DNA of 64,000 nt, from assembly GCF_001613405.1 (NCBI RefSeq), contig NZ_BDCH01000012.1, positions 1-64,000 of the forward strand, written 5' to 3'. A model generated the notes under the pieces. It was not told where the DNA came from. It saw only the letters and a program-made list of their open reading frames with translations, and did not search any database. Both the position numbers and the translations under genes were made by a program. Positions 1 to 6,895 of the stretch are shown piece after piece. This stretch comes from Nocardia crassostreae (GTDB taxonomy: Bacteria; Actinomycetota; Actinomycetes; Mycobacteriales; Mycobacteriaceae). How positions within the stretch are numbered: position 1 is the first letter of the stretch; every line of letters begins with the position of its first letter.

Positions 1-4
1 GGCA

Positions 5-406
5 TCAGTCGACGGCGGTTCCCTCGAGCTCCACCATCTGACCCGGAATCGCCAGCCGCGTCACCCCGAGCATCGTCGTCGTCGGCGCCACCCCGGCCGC
101 ACCCAACCGCGCAGCCAGCACCCCATAGTGCTGGAAAAGCAGATCCACATCAGTGGTGTACACATTGAGCCGCACCAGATTGGCGAGCGTCATCCCGGCC
201 TCTTTGAGCACGCCCTCCACATTGTCGATGCTCAGCGCCAACTGCGCCGCCATATCCCCGGCATGCAGCGGCTCACCCTCGGCGCTCATCGCCGTCTGCC
301 CGGAGCAGTACAGCGTCCGAGCCTGCCCGGAAACCAACTCTCCCTGGTTGAACCCCATCTCCACCGACCACGACACCGGGTTGACGGCCGATCGTTCCAC
401 TGCCAC
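5..406 (-). CDS. RidA (YjgF/YER057c/UK114) family protein
   Basis: About 133 residues. RidA proteins are small trimeric enamine/imine deaminases that clear reactive 2-aminoacrylate-type intermediates in the cytoplasm; some members act in specific catabolic pathways. The family pattern is visible: an early YCSGQTA segment, a central AGMTLANLVRLNVYTTD stretch and the C-terminal VELEGTAV. I chose the GTG at 406 because GGAG lies five bases upstream and the start falls at the usual family N-terminus; the frame stays open to 493. It follows the MFS gene on the same strand, about 100 bases downstream, so co-transcription is possible. The family is clear, the substrate is not. Confidence 0.85.
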   Translation of the reverse strand: MAVERSAVNPVSWSVEMGFNQGELVSGQARTLYCSGQTAMSAEGEPLHAGDMAAQLALSIDNVEGVLKEAGMTLANLVRLNVYTTDVDLLFQHYGVLAARLGAAGVAPTTTMLGVTRLAIPGQMVELEGTAVD

Positions 407-509
407 TTCAGCTCCATTCGATTCGTTCCACCACGGACGCCCAACGGCCGGTTGGCCCCTGCTGTGACGCCGTAGTGACAAGTCTGCCAACAAATCACGA
501 CACCCTCTG

Positions 510-1673
510 TCATGTATTCACGATCAATTCGGGCATGTATTTGCGATCAATTCGGGCCGGGGCCAGCAGGACGAGGTTCGCCGCGGTGAAGAGCAGGGCG
601 AGCGCGAAATAGCCGCGGTAGCTGTCGGTTACGGCGTGCAGCAGACTCGCCGTGGCCAGCCCGGCGGCGGCCGCCAGTTGGTGAATCACCCAGGCGGGCG
701 CCAGGGTGCGGCCCATGCGCGCCGGATCCAAGCCGCGCGACAGGATGGCCATGGTCAACGGGATCACGGGGAAGGAAGCCACGCCGAACAGCACCGCCAC
801 CGCGATGAGCACCCCGGGCCCCGGTGCGAACACCGCGAGGGCGAGAGCCGCCACACGCACGAGATACAGTCCGCGCAACAGATTCTCGGGCTGGTGACTC
901 CGCATCAGGCGCACCATGAGCGCGGAGGTGAGGCCTGCCGAGAGGGCCGCCAGGGCCACCAGGCGACCGGCTCCCGCGACCGACCAATCGTTCTCGGCGG
1001 CGTGCCGGGGCAGCATGAGAATGACGACGTAGAGCGTGGCGGCGTGTAATCCGAAGGACACCAGCACTTTCGATCGGCCCGCGAGCGATTCGCCGCGACC
1101 GGGCGCGGCCGCCGTGCGGGGGTAGCCGGGCAGCCACCACCCCAGCGCCGCCGTGGCGAGCAGCCCGGCCGCGCCGAGCACCGCGAAAGCGCCTCGTACA
1201 CCGAGAGGTTCGAACAACGCTGTCGCCGCCCACGGGGTGATGAGCTGGCCGATATTGATGCCGAGCGCCGCGCGCGCCAGCTGCGGCCCGGACTGATCGC
1301 CGTGCAAGCGGCCGATGAGGGTGGTGACGGTCAGCGTCGAGGAGGCCGCGAATCCGAGGCCGCCCAGCAGCATGTAGGCCGCCACGAACTCCCAGGTCCG
1401 GGTGACCGTCGACAGCGCCAGATAGCTCGACGAGATCAGCACCAGTCCGCCGATGAGCACGACCTTGGGCCCGAACCGATCCAGGGCTCGCCCGACCGCC
1501 GTCTGCGCCAGCCCGGTGACCGTGGTGCCCAGGGCCGCCGCGACGGCGAGCGCGGTGGCGCTCACCCCGTACTCGGCGGCGGTGGGCGCGAAGAACACCC
1601 CCATGGTGAAGTTCAGCCCGAACGATACGGTCATGGCGGCCAGTCCCGCCCACGCAATGTTTTCTCGGCGCAT
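510..1673 (-). CDS. MFS transporter
   Basis: 387 residues with about twelve hydrophobic segments, the normal size for a major facilitator protein of the inner membrane. The loop after the second helix holds the MFS signature-like GRALDRFGPKVVLIGG, and a second half begins near residue 200 after a charged central loop. The start at 1673 (MRRENIAW) is preceded by GGGAG eight bases upstream; an open frame runs 24 bases further but has no better site. It lies between the interrupted PPOX gene and RidA, downstream of a MarR regulator, which suggests regulated efflux or uptake of a small molecule. The substrate cannot be told from the sequence. Confidence 0.85.
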   Translation of the reverse strand: MRRENIAWAGLAAMTVSFGLNFTMGVFFAPTAAEYGVSATALAVAAALGTTVTGLAQTAVGRALDRFGPKVVLIGGLVLISSSYLALSTVTRTWEFVAAYMLLGGLGFAASSTLTVTTLIGRLHGDQSGPQLARAALGINIGQLITPWAATALFEPLGVRGAFAVLGAAGLLATAALGWWLPGYPRTAAAPGRGESLAGRSKVLVSFGLHAATLYVVILMLPRHAAENDWSVAGAGRLVALAALSAGLTSALMVRLMRSHQPENLLRGLYLVRVAALALAVFAPGPGVLIAVAVLFGVASFPVIPLTMAILSRGLDPARMGRTLAPAWVIHQLAAAAGLATASLLHAVTDSYRGYFALALLFTAANLVLLAPARIDRKYMPELIVNT

Positions 1674-1742
1674 GACGCCAACTCCCAACCAGATCAATGG
1701 ATATGCGCCGACCGACCGCGCGGGGCGGTCGTGTCCGGCGGA

Positions 1743-2369
1743 TTACTGCGCGCGGGTGGTCTCCGCCCGCAGGCGCGCGTTCTCGCCTTCCAGTTCCGCA
1801 ATGCGGTCGCGCAGGGACTGCACGGCCTTGAGCACCTCTTCGCGCGGATACAGCTCCGGAATGTGCTGGCTGCAATTCCAGTCGAAGGCCTCGACCTAGA
1901 TGAGGACGGCGCGTTCCAGCCGCGCGCGATAGCTCGGATCGGCGAGGGCGGCAATCAGATCCGGATCATCGGCGGCCTCGACCACGCGGGCGCGGCCGAA
2001 GATCTTCAGGCGCGCCTTGGCGGCGTAGTCCATGAGGAAGAGCGAGACCCGGTCGTCGTGATCCAGGTTTCCGCGGCTGATGTACTGCTTGTTGCCAGTG
2101 AAGTCGGCGAATCCTAGTGTGCGCGAGTCGATGACCTTGAGGAACCCGCGCGGACCGCCCCGATGCTGAATGTAGGGCCAGCCGGTTTCGCCCACGGTCG
2201 CGACGTAGAAGCTGTCCCGTTCGCCGATGAACCAGGCTTCCTGTTCACCGATCCGGTCGGCCGTATCCGGCACCGCCGCCATGCGCTCGTAACTGCGCAG
2301 GCTGCCGTGGGTGAGCTGGTGGGCGCGAACACCGTCGGTGAAGGCGATTTGTGCGTAATGCCCGGTCAT
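1743..2369 (-). pseudogene. Pyridoxamine 5'-phosphate oxidase (PPOX) family protein interrupted by an in-frame TAG
   Basis: The frame starts at ATG 2369 behind an AGGAAGG ribosome site and encodes a PPOX/FMN-binding split barrel. Family features include TVGETGWPYIQHRGG, DFTGNKQYISRGN and DDRVSLFLMDY. Codon 158 is TAG (1896-1898). The same frame then continues for 50 more codons with the family's expected tail, VEAFDWNCSQHI, followed by a heptad-like ELEGENARLRAE end, and stops at TAA 1743-1745. The coding potential on both sides of the stop is intact, so this is a recent nonsense change, a sequencing error or, less likely, readthrough. The truncated product would lack the conserved C-terminal segment. 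It is probably part of a unit with the upstream MarR gene. Confidence 0.85.
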
Positions 2370-2388
2370 CTGCCTTCCTCCCTGAATT

Positions 2389-2422
2389 TTCTAACTGCTG
2401 TAGATATGATCAACAGTTAGAA
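2389..2422. promoter_or_regulatory. Palindromic operator upstream of the PPOX gene
   Basis: Two 12-base arms (TTCTAACTGCTG and CAACAGTTAGAA) pair with one mismatch around a 10-base AT-rich spacer. The site lies 20 bases ahead of the PPOX start and behind the MarR stop, so it overlaps the expected promoter of the PPOX-MFS part of the unit. The AACTG/CAGTT shape fits a dimeric MarR-type regulator. Which protein binds is inferred from proximity. Confidence 0.6.
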
Positions 2423-2453
2423 GAGTCGGGCAATTCCCGTCCGGGAGAAGTGA

Positions 2454-2972
2454 TTACCCGGGCAGATCGCGGTAACCGGGGTGGACGCCGGGAGTGAGGT
2501 CACCCGCGGCGGCGAGGCGGGTCAGCAAGTCGGCGAATTGCAGGTACTCGGCATCGGTGAGCGGCGCGGTCAGGGCCGCTTCGTGCGCCATGGCGACGGT
2601 GGCCAGGCGCGCGAGCAGCCGACCGGCCTCGGGGGTGAGGTGCAGTTCGTGGTTGCGGCGGTCCGCGGCGCTGCGGCGACGTTCGATGAGGCCCTTGCGA
2701 TCCAGGGGATCGATGAGAGCCACCACGCGGCTGGGCACCACGCCGAGCTCGGCCGCCAGGGCGCGCTGACTGAGACCGGGATTGGCGGCGATCAGGCGCA
2801 GGATCCCGGCTTCCGGCGGAGTGAGGCCGATTTCGGCAATGCGCTCGGAAAAACGCTGGGCCGCATGGGTGCCCAGCTGGGCCAGCTGGAATGCCACCGC
2901 GCGCATCGGCCGCGACGGCTGCGCTTGCTCGAGATCCCCTTGCTCCGAATCGGCCACGGGGCTATCGTACAC
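2454..2972 (-). CDS. MarR family transcriptional regulator
   Basis: 172 residues starting at GTG 2972. It has the winged helix-turn-helix of MarR repressors: LSQRALAAELGVVPSRVVAL (recognition helix region, about residues 68-90), then the wing ERRRSAADRRNHELHLT with the conserved DRR. MarR proteins are dimeric repressors that release DNA on binding small aromatic or oxidising ligands. Downstream on the same strand lie the PPOX, MFS and RidA genes, and a membrane-protein gene diverges upstream. Palindromes sit on both sides of this gene, which suggests it represses itself, the divergent gene and the downstream genes. Confidence 0.9.
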   Translation of the reverse strand: MYDSPVADSEQGDLEQAQPSRPMRAVAFQLAQLGTHAAQRFSERIAEIGLTPPEAGILRLIAANPGLSQRALAAELGVVPSRVVALIDPLDRKGLIERRRSAADRRNHELHLTPEAGRLLARLATVAMAHEAALTAPLTDAEYLQFADLLTRLAAAGDLTPGVHPGYRDLPG

Positions 2973-2979
2973 AGCAGAT

Positions 2980-3003
2980 AATCGTTCACTATACAGAACG
3001 ATT
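2980..3003. promoter_or_regulatory. Perfect inverted repeat between MarR and the divergent membrane-protein gene
   Basis: AATCGTTC and GAACGATT are perfect 8-base arms separated by 8 bases. The site starts 8 bases upstream of the MarR start codon and ends 21 bases upstream of the divergent gene, so it overlaps both promoters. This is a typical place for an autoregulated MarR (or TetR) operator. It differs in sequence from the palindrome at 2389-2422, so one regulator may not bind both. Confidence 0.6.
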
Positions 3004-3024
3004 CACATATGAGAATGGATTGAC

Positions 3025-3702
3025 ATGGCCGTATCAGCCACATCCCGCATCGACCGGCCCGCGACGAGCTTCGAGCCGCCCCTGGGAATCCTGGGAGCCG
3101 TCGCCGCCGGACTTTTCGTCGCCGGACTCGCCATCAGCACTGTTCGCGCCGGTGGGAGTCCATTTCCGTCCCCGTTCGGAGAGCCGGGGGAGGCGCTGGA
3201 CTACTTCCGCGATCAGGGCGCGGCCGTGCGAACCGGGGCGGTGCTGCAGTTCGCGAGCGCCATTCCGCTGGCGCTGTACGTGGCCACGGCGGCGGCCCGA
3301 TTGCGGCGGTTCGGGGAGGGATTCGCGCCCGCGCTCGCCGCGGTCGGCGGCACGCTCGCCGCCGCCTTCCTGATGCTCTCCGGGGTGGTGAGCTGGGTGC
3401 TGACGGTGCCGGAGGTGGTCACCGATCCGGCGCTGGTCCGGGCGCTGCACACCCTGGCCTTCCTGTGCGGCGGGCCCGGGAATGTCATGGCGGCGGGCCT
3501 GCTCATCGCCGGTATCGCACTGGGGGCACTGCCCGGGCGGCTCGCACGCTGGCTGATCGCCGCGGGCCTGGTGGTCGCGCTCATCGCACTGTGCACGACC
3601 GCGGCGCTCACGTTCACCGCCGCCGCCTTCCTGCTGCCCATCGCCCGATTCGGCGGAATGGCCTGGCTGATCGCCGTCGGCTTCCTGCTGCCTCGCTCGT
3701 AA
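3025..3702 (+). CDS. Multi-pass membrane protein (DUF4386-like topology)
   Basis: 225 residues with about six hydrophobic segments: near residues 22-41, 70-90, 105-125, 140-165, 172-195 and 200-222. A soluble loop after the first helix contains FPSPFGEPGEALDYFRDQG. The layout resembles DUF4386-type membrane proteins often found beside MarR or TetR regulators, but I see no motif that fixes a function. It diverges from the MarR gene across a shared palindrome, so it is probably controlled by it. The SGNH hydrolase gene follows 25 bases after its stop. Confidence 0.7.
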   Translation: MAVSATSRIDRPATSFEPPLGILGAVAAGLFVAGLAISTVRAGGSPFPSPFGEPGEALDYFRDQGAAVRTGAVLQFASAIPLALYVATAAARLRRFGEGFAPALAAVGGTLAAAFLMLSGVVSWVLTVPEVVTDPALVRALHTLAFLCGGPGNVMAAGLLIAGIALGALPGRLARWLIAAGLVVALIALCTTAALTFTAAAFLLPIARFGGMAWLIAVGFLLPRS

Positions 3703-3727
3703 TCCCTTGAATGCCAGGAGAAATGCC

Positions 3728-4540
3728 ATGACCACCGAGATGACCGCCAAACTGGTCCGGTTCCAGCGACCCGAACTGTCACTGCCCTATCTGAACGGCA
3801 TCGACGACGCGCACATCGCGGCATTGTTCGGCCTGAATGTCGACGAATATCGGGCTCTGCGAGCGGATTTCGCCATCCAGGCCCGTGCTGCCGCCGCGGA
3901 TCTGCTGACCGATCCGGAATTCGCGAGCAAGGTCGACCGGCTGCCCTTCGCGCCCGGTGCGCACGTGGTCGCCATGGGGGAGAGCAGCACCGCCGACCGC
4001 CTGTCCTGGTTCGAGATCCTGCGCCACCTGCTCGAACTGCGGCGGCCGCACGATGGCATCCGGCTCACCAATCTGGCGGTGGCGGGAGCCACCACCACCC
4101 AGACATTGAAAGGCATTGCCGCCCTGGGCTTTCACCGTCCCGACTGTGTACTGTGCCAAATCGGCGCCAATGACGCGCAACGCCTCGGCGCGGACGGCCC
4201 GCGCGTGGTCGGCGCCGCGGAGACCATCCGCAATCTGGGGCTGCTGCACGACGAGGGCGTCCGGCTGAGCGGTGCGCGCTGGGTCTGGCTCACCCCCACC
4301 GATGCGGACGAGACGCTGACCGCCGCCTTCCCGCCCTTCCAGTGCGCGGGGATCGGCTGGCGCGCAAAGGATCACGAGGAGACCGCGCAAGCGCTCCGGG
4401 ATCGCGCGGAACCCGTCGTCGACGCCCTCACCCCCACCCGGCCCAGCGCGGGGCACCGTCTCTACGAGCCGGATGGGGTGCACCTCACCCCGGCGGGTCA
4501 GGTGGTGGTCGCCCGCGCCGTCGTCGCCGCGCTGTCCTGA
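3728..4540 (+). CDS. SGNH/GDSL-type hydrolase
   Basis: 270 residues. The SGNH blocks are present: block I is MGESST, with the nucleophile Ser86 in GES rather than GDS; block II is the Gly in NLAVAGAT; block III is GANDA with Asn148; block V is DGVHLT with Asp249 and His252. Such enzymes are esterases or lipases. No signal peptide is seen, so it is probably cytoplasmic. The start is ATG 3728 with AGGAG seven bases upstream. It follows the membrane-protein gene closely, and its last 43 bases overlap the convergent P450 gene. The substrate is unknown. Confidence 0.85.
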   Translation: MTTEMTAKLVRFQRPELSLPYLNGIDDAHIAALFGLNVDEYRALRADFAIQARAAAADLLTDPEFASKVDRLPFAPGAHVVAMGESSTADRLSWFEILRHLLELRRPHDGIRLTNLAVAGATTTQTLKGIAALGFHRPDCVLCQIGANDAQRLGADGPRVVGAAETIRNLGLLHDEGVRLSGARWVWLTPTDADETLTAAFPPFQCAGIGWRAKDHEETAQALRDRAEPVVDALTPTRPSAGHRLYEPDGVHLTPAGQVVVARAVVAALS

Positions 4541-5727
4541 CCCACGGTCACGGGAAGCTCTCGCAGACCGTGCTCCCGGAACGACGACCGCCACCGCACC
4601 TCACCGCGCGGGATCGCCAACTCGATCGACGGGAACCGATCCAGAACGCTCCGAATGGCAATGCGGGCTTCCAATCTCGCCAGGGGCGCGCCCAGGCAGT
4701 AATGGACACCGTGCCCCAGGGCCAGGTGCGGATTCTCCGCCCTGCTCAGGTCGAGGCGCTCCGGATCGGTGAACCGATGCGGATCGCGATTAGCGGAGGC
4801 GACACCCAGCAGCACGGTCTCACCGGCGGGGATGTCGACGCCCCCGATCGTGATGTCCTCGAGCGGGAATCGCCGAATGCCGAACTGACTCGGATGCGCG
4901 TACCGCAACAGCTCCTCGATCGCCTCATTGCTGACCTCGGCCGAAGACCGCAGCGCCGCAAGCTGATCGGGATTGTCGAGCAGGGCGAGAAGGCCGTTGC
5001 CGATCAAGTCGACCGAGTTCTGGTAACCGGCCCAGAAGGTGAGAAAGGCCAGGGATACGAGCTCGTCCTCGGTGAGCCGGTCGCTACCGTCGTCGCGCAC
5101 GGCGATCAGATCGGACAGAAAATCATCCGAGGGCATGGCCCGCTTGTCCTCGATCAGCTCGAGCAGGAACTTCTCCATTGCGACGACGGCGAGCTTGGCC
5201 TCCTGCGGCCGATTCGGATCGGGCGCCAGCAGCGCTTCGGTCCACCCCCGAAACCGCCCGCGATCCGCCTCGGGAATCCCGAGCAGATCACCGATCACCG
5301 TCATCGGCAGCGGCGCGGCGAACTCGGCAATCAGATCGACCCGCTCACACCCCGCCATTTTGTCGAGCAGCCGATCGGCCTCCTCCTGAATCCGCCTGCC
5401 GAGCCCAGCGATTCGCCCGCGCGTGAACGCATGCGACACCAGCCGCCGCAGCCGCGTGTGATCCGGCGGATCGATATTCAGCAGATTGGCGTCCAACGCG
5501 GGCGGCAGCGAAAACCCGACATACCCATCCCGCGCCGCCCGCTTGTCGATCGAAAGCCGCGGATCCGCAAGCCCCTGCCGGACATCCGCCTCCCGGGTGA
5601 CGAACCACGCGGCCGCACCCCCGGGCAACTCGACCCGCCGTACCGCCCCCTCCTCCCGCAACCTGCGATGCACGGCATGCGGACCGGCAAGGTAGGCATT
5701 GTCGAACGGAGCGCTGGACGCCGTCAC
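4498..5727 (-). CDS. Cytochrome P450 with atypical I-helix
   Basis: 409 residues, a soluble bacterial P450. The heme loop is HLALGHGVHYCLG with Cys344 as thiolate ligand; the usual leading Phe is Leu. The K-helix ExxR is EELLR. The I-helix reads FWAGYQNSVD, so the acid-alcohol pair used for O2 activation (AGTET in the other P450 of this window) is replaced by Gln-Asn. P450s lacking this pair often do unusual chemistry or rely on the substrate for proton delivery. Start GTG 5727 overlaps the SRPBCC stop by four bases, so the two are translationally coupled. A role in steroid or secondary metabolism is possible, given the ketosteroid dehydrogenase nearby. Confidence 0.92.
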   Translation of the reverse strand: MTASSAPFDNAYLAGPHAVHRRLREEGAVRRVELPGGAAAWFVTREADVRQGLADPRLSIDKRAARDGYVGFSLPPALDANLLNIDPPDHTRLRRLVSHAFTRGRIAGLGRRIQEEADRLLDKMAGCERVDLIAEFAAPLPMTVIGDLLGIPEADRGRFRGWTEALLAPDPNRPQEAKLAVVAMEKFLLELIEDKRAMPSDDFLSDLIAVRDDGSDRLTEDELVSLAFLTFWAGYQNSVDLIGNGLLALLDNPDQLAALRSSAEVSNEAIEELLRYAHPSQFGIRRFPLEDITIGGVDIPAGETVLLGVASANRDPHRFTDPERLDLSRAENPHLALGHGVHYCLGAPLARLEARIAIRSVLDRFPSIELAIPRGEVRWRSSFREHGLRELPVTVGQDSAATTARATTT

Positions 5728-6182
5728 CGCTGCGGTTCTTCCACGACCTTCTTGATGCGGTTGAGGGTTTCGAGCATGTTGTCGCGGTTGGTTTTACCGC
5801 GCGTCCAGCCCGCCAGGAGCCAGTAGAGGCGCATGGCGTTGCCGAGTTGGAAGGATTCGGTGACGGCGGTGCCGGTTTCGGTGGGTGTGAGGACGTAGCG
5901 CCACGTGTTGACGGCCATGTCGCGCGGACCGAGGACGGCGAAGGCGAACTCGCGGTTCGGTTCGCAGGTGACGATTTTGCAGATGGTGGCGTACTTCAGA
6001 CCCCAGCCATTGCGATTGACATGGCCGCGGAATTTGACGCCGGCGGCCGGGCCGGTGGCGCTGCCCAGCCATTCGGCGCCGTAGGTTTCGGGGCTGAAGC
6101 GGCCCACATTGGTGACATCGGCGATCAGATCCCAGATCTGGTCGGCAGGGGCGGCCATCTGAACGGTGACTGAGTCATGCAC
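5724..6182 (-). CDS. SRPBCC family protein (polyketide cyclase/START-like fold)
   Basis: 152 residues starting at GTG 6182. The helix-grip pattern is recognisable: MAAPADQIWDLIADVTNVGRFSP at the start, a central GVKFRGHVNRNG and FAFAVLGPRD, and a long C-terminal helix MLETLNRIKKVV. These proteins bind hydrophobic ligands; some are cyclases or lipid carriers. It is the first gene of a two-gene unit and is coupled to the P450 by a GTGA overlap, which suggests the two act on the same hydrophobic substrate. Confidence 0.8.
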   Translation of the reverse strand: MHDSVTVQMAAPADQIWDLIADVTNVGRFSPETYGAEWLGSATGPAAGVKFRGHVNRNGWGLKYATICKIVTCEPNREFAFAVLGPRDMAVNTWRYVLTPTETGTAVTESFQLGNAMRLYWLLAGWTRGKTNRDNMLETLNRIKKVVEEPQR

Positions 6183-6243
6183 GATGCGAGCCTAACTCCG
6201 GTTCCGGAGGGATCACCTGTCGAGCGGGCCCTCGCGGCCGTTG

Positions 6244-6735
6244 TCAGTGGTCGTGTTCGTGGTCGTCGTCGCCGTGGGGGTGGCCGTGGGCGAGTTCGTC
6301 GGCGGTGGCGTCGCGGATGTCGACGACGGTGACCTGGAAGTGCAGGCGTTCACCGGCGAGGGGGTGGTTGCCGTCGATGGTGACGTCGTCGCCGTCGACG
6401 TCCACGACGGTGACGATCTGATGCTCGCCGTCGGGGGATTCGGCCTCGAATTCCATTCCGGCTTCGAGTTCGTCGATGCCGTCGAACATGGCGCGGTTCA
6501 CGACGCTGACCAGTTCGGCTTCGTATTCGCCGTAACCGTCTTCCGGTTCGACAACGACGGTGAGTTCGTCGCCGACGGCCTTGCCTTCCAGGGCCTGCTC
6601 CAGTCCGGGGACGATATTGTCCGCGCCGTGCAGGTAGACCAGGGGGCCTTCACCGGCGGAGGTGTCCAGCACTTCGCCGGCATCGTCGGTCAGGGCGTAG
6701 TCGATGGAAACGGCCTTGTCGGAGGCGATCGACAT
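6244..6735 (-). CDS. FKBP-type peptidyl-prolyl isomerase, SlyD-like
   Basis: 163 residues. The FKBP core is DYALTDDAGEVLDTS ... GPLVYLHGADNIVPGLEQAL, interrupted by the insert-in-flap chaperone segment VEPEDGYGEYEAELV typical of SlyD. The tail is rich in His and Asp (HGHPHGDDDHEHDH) and should bind metal ions, as in SlyD. The start at 6735 is preferred over ATG 6753 because AGGG lies nine bases upstream; the longer open frame to 7047 runs antisense into the next gene and has no support. It is cytoplasmic, a folding helper and possibly a nickel-binding protein. Confidence 0.9.
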   Translation of the reverse strand: MSIASDKAVSIDYALTDDAGEVLDTSAGEGPLVYLHGADNIVPGLEQALEGKAVGDELTVVVEPEDGYGEYEAELVSVVNRAMFDGIDELEAGMEFEAESPDGEHQIVTVVDVDGDDVTIDGNHPLAGERLHFQVTVVDIRDATADELAHGHPHGDDDHEHDH

Positions 6736-6835
6736 GGCGAGCTGCCCTTTCATCGGGAATTGCGGACGAGCAAATGTATCCGACATTCGTGACGTCGCCG
6801 CGTTCCGTGACCGGCGGTTGCGGCCCGCCGCACAG

Positions 6836-6855
6836 AACTGAAACACGTTATAGTT
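6836..6855. promoter_or_regulatory. KstR-type operator
   Basis: AACTGAAACACGTTATAGTT. Its core (6839-6852) fits the published KstR consensus TnnAACnnGTTnnA at every fixed position, and the outer AACT/AGTT adds dyad symmetry. KstR is the TetR-family repressor of cholesterol and steroid catabolism in mycolic-acid actinomycetes. The site ends 40 bases upstream of the ketosteroid-dehydrogenase-like gene on the plus strand. The SlyD gene diverges about 100 bases away and may be affected. Confidence 0.7.
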
Positions 6856-6895
6856 CGCTCGCCGGTGATGAATGCTTCGGGAAAGGTCGGCGACG

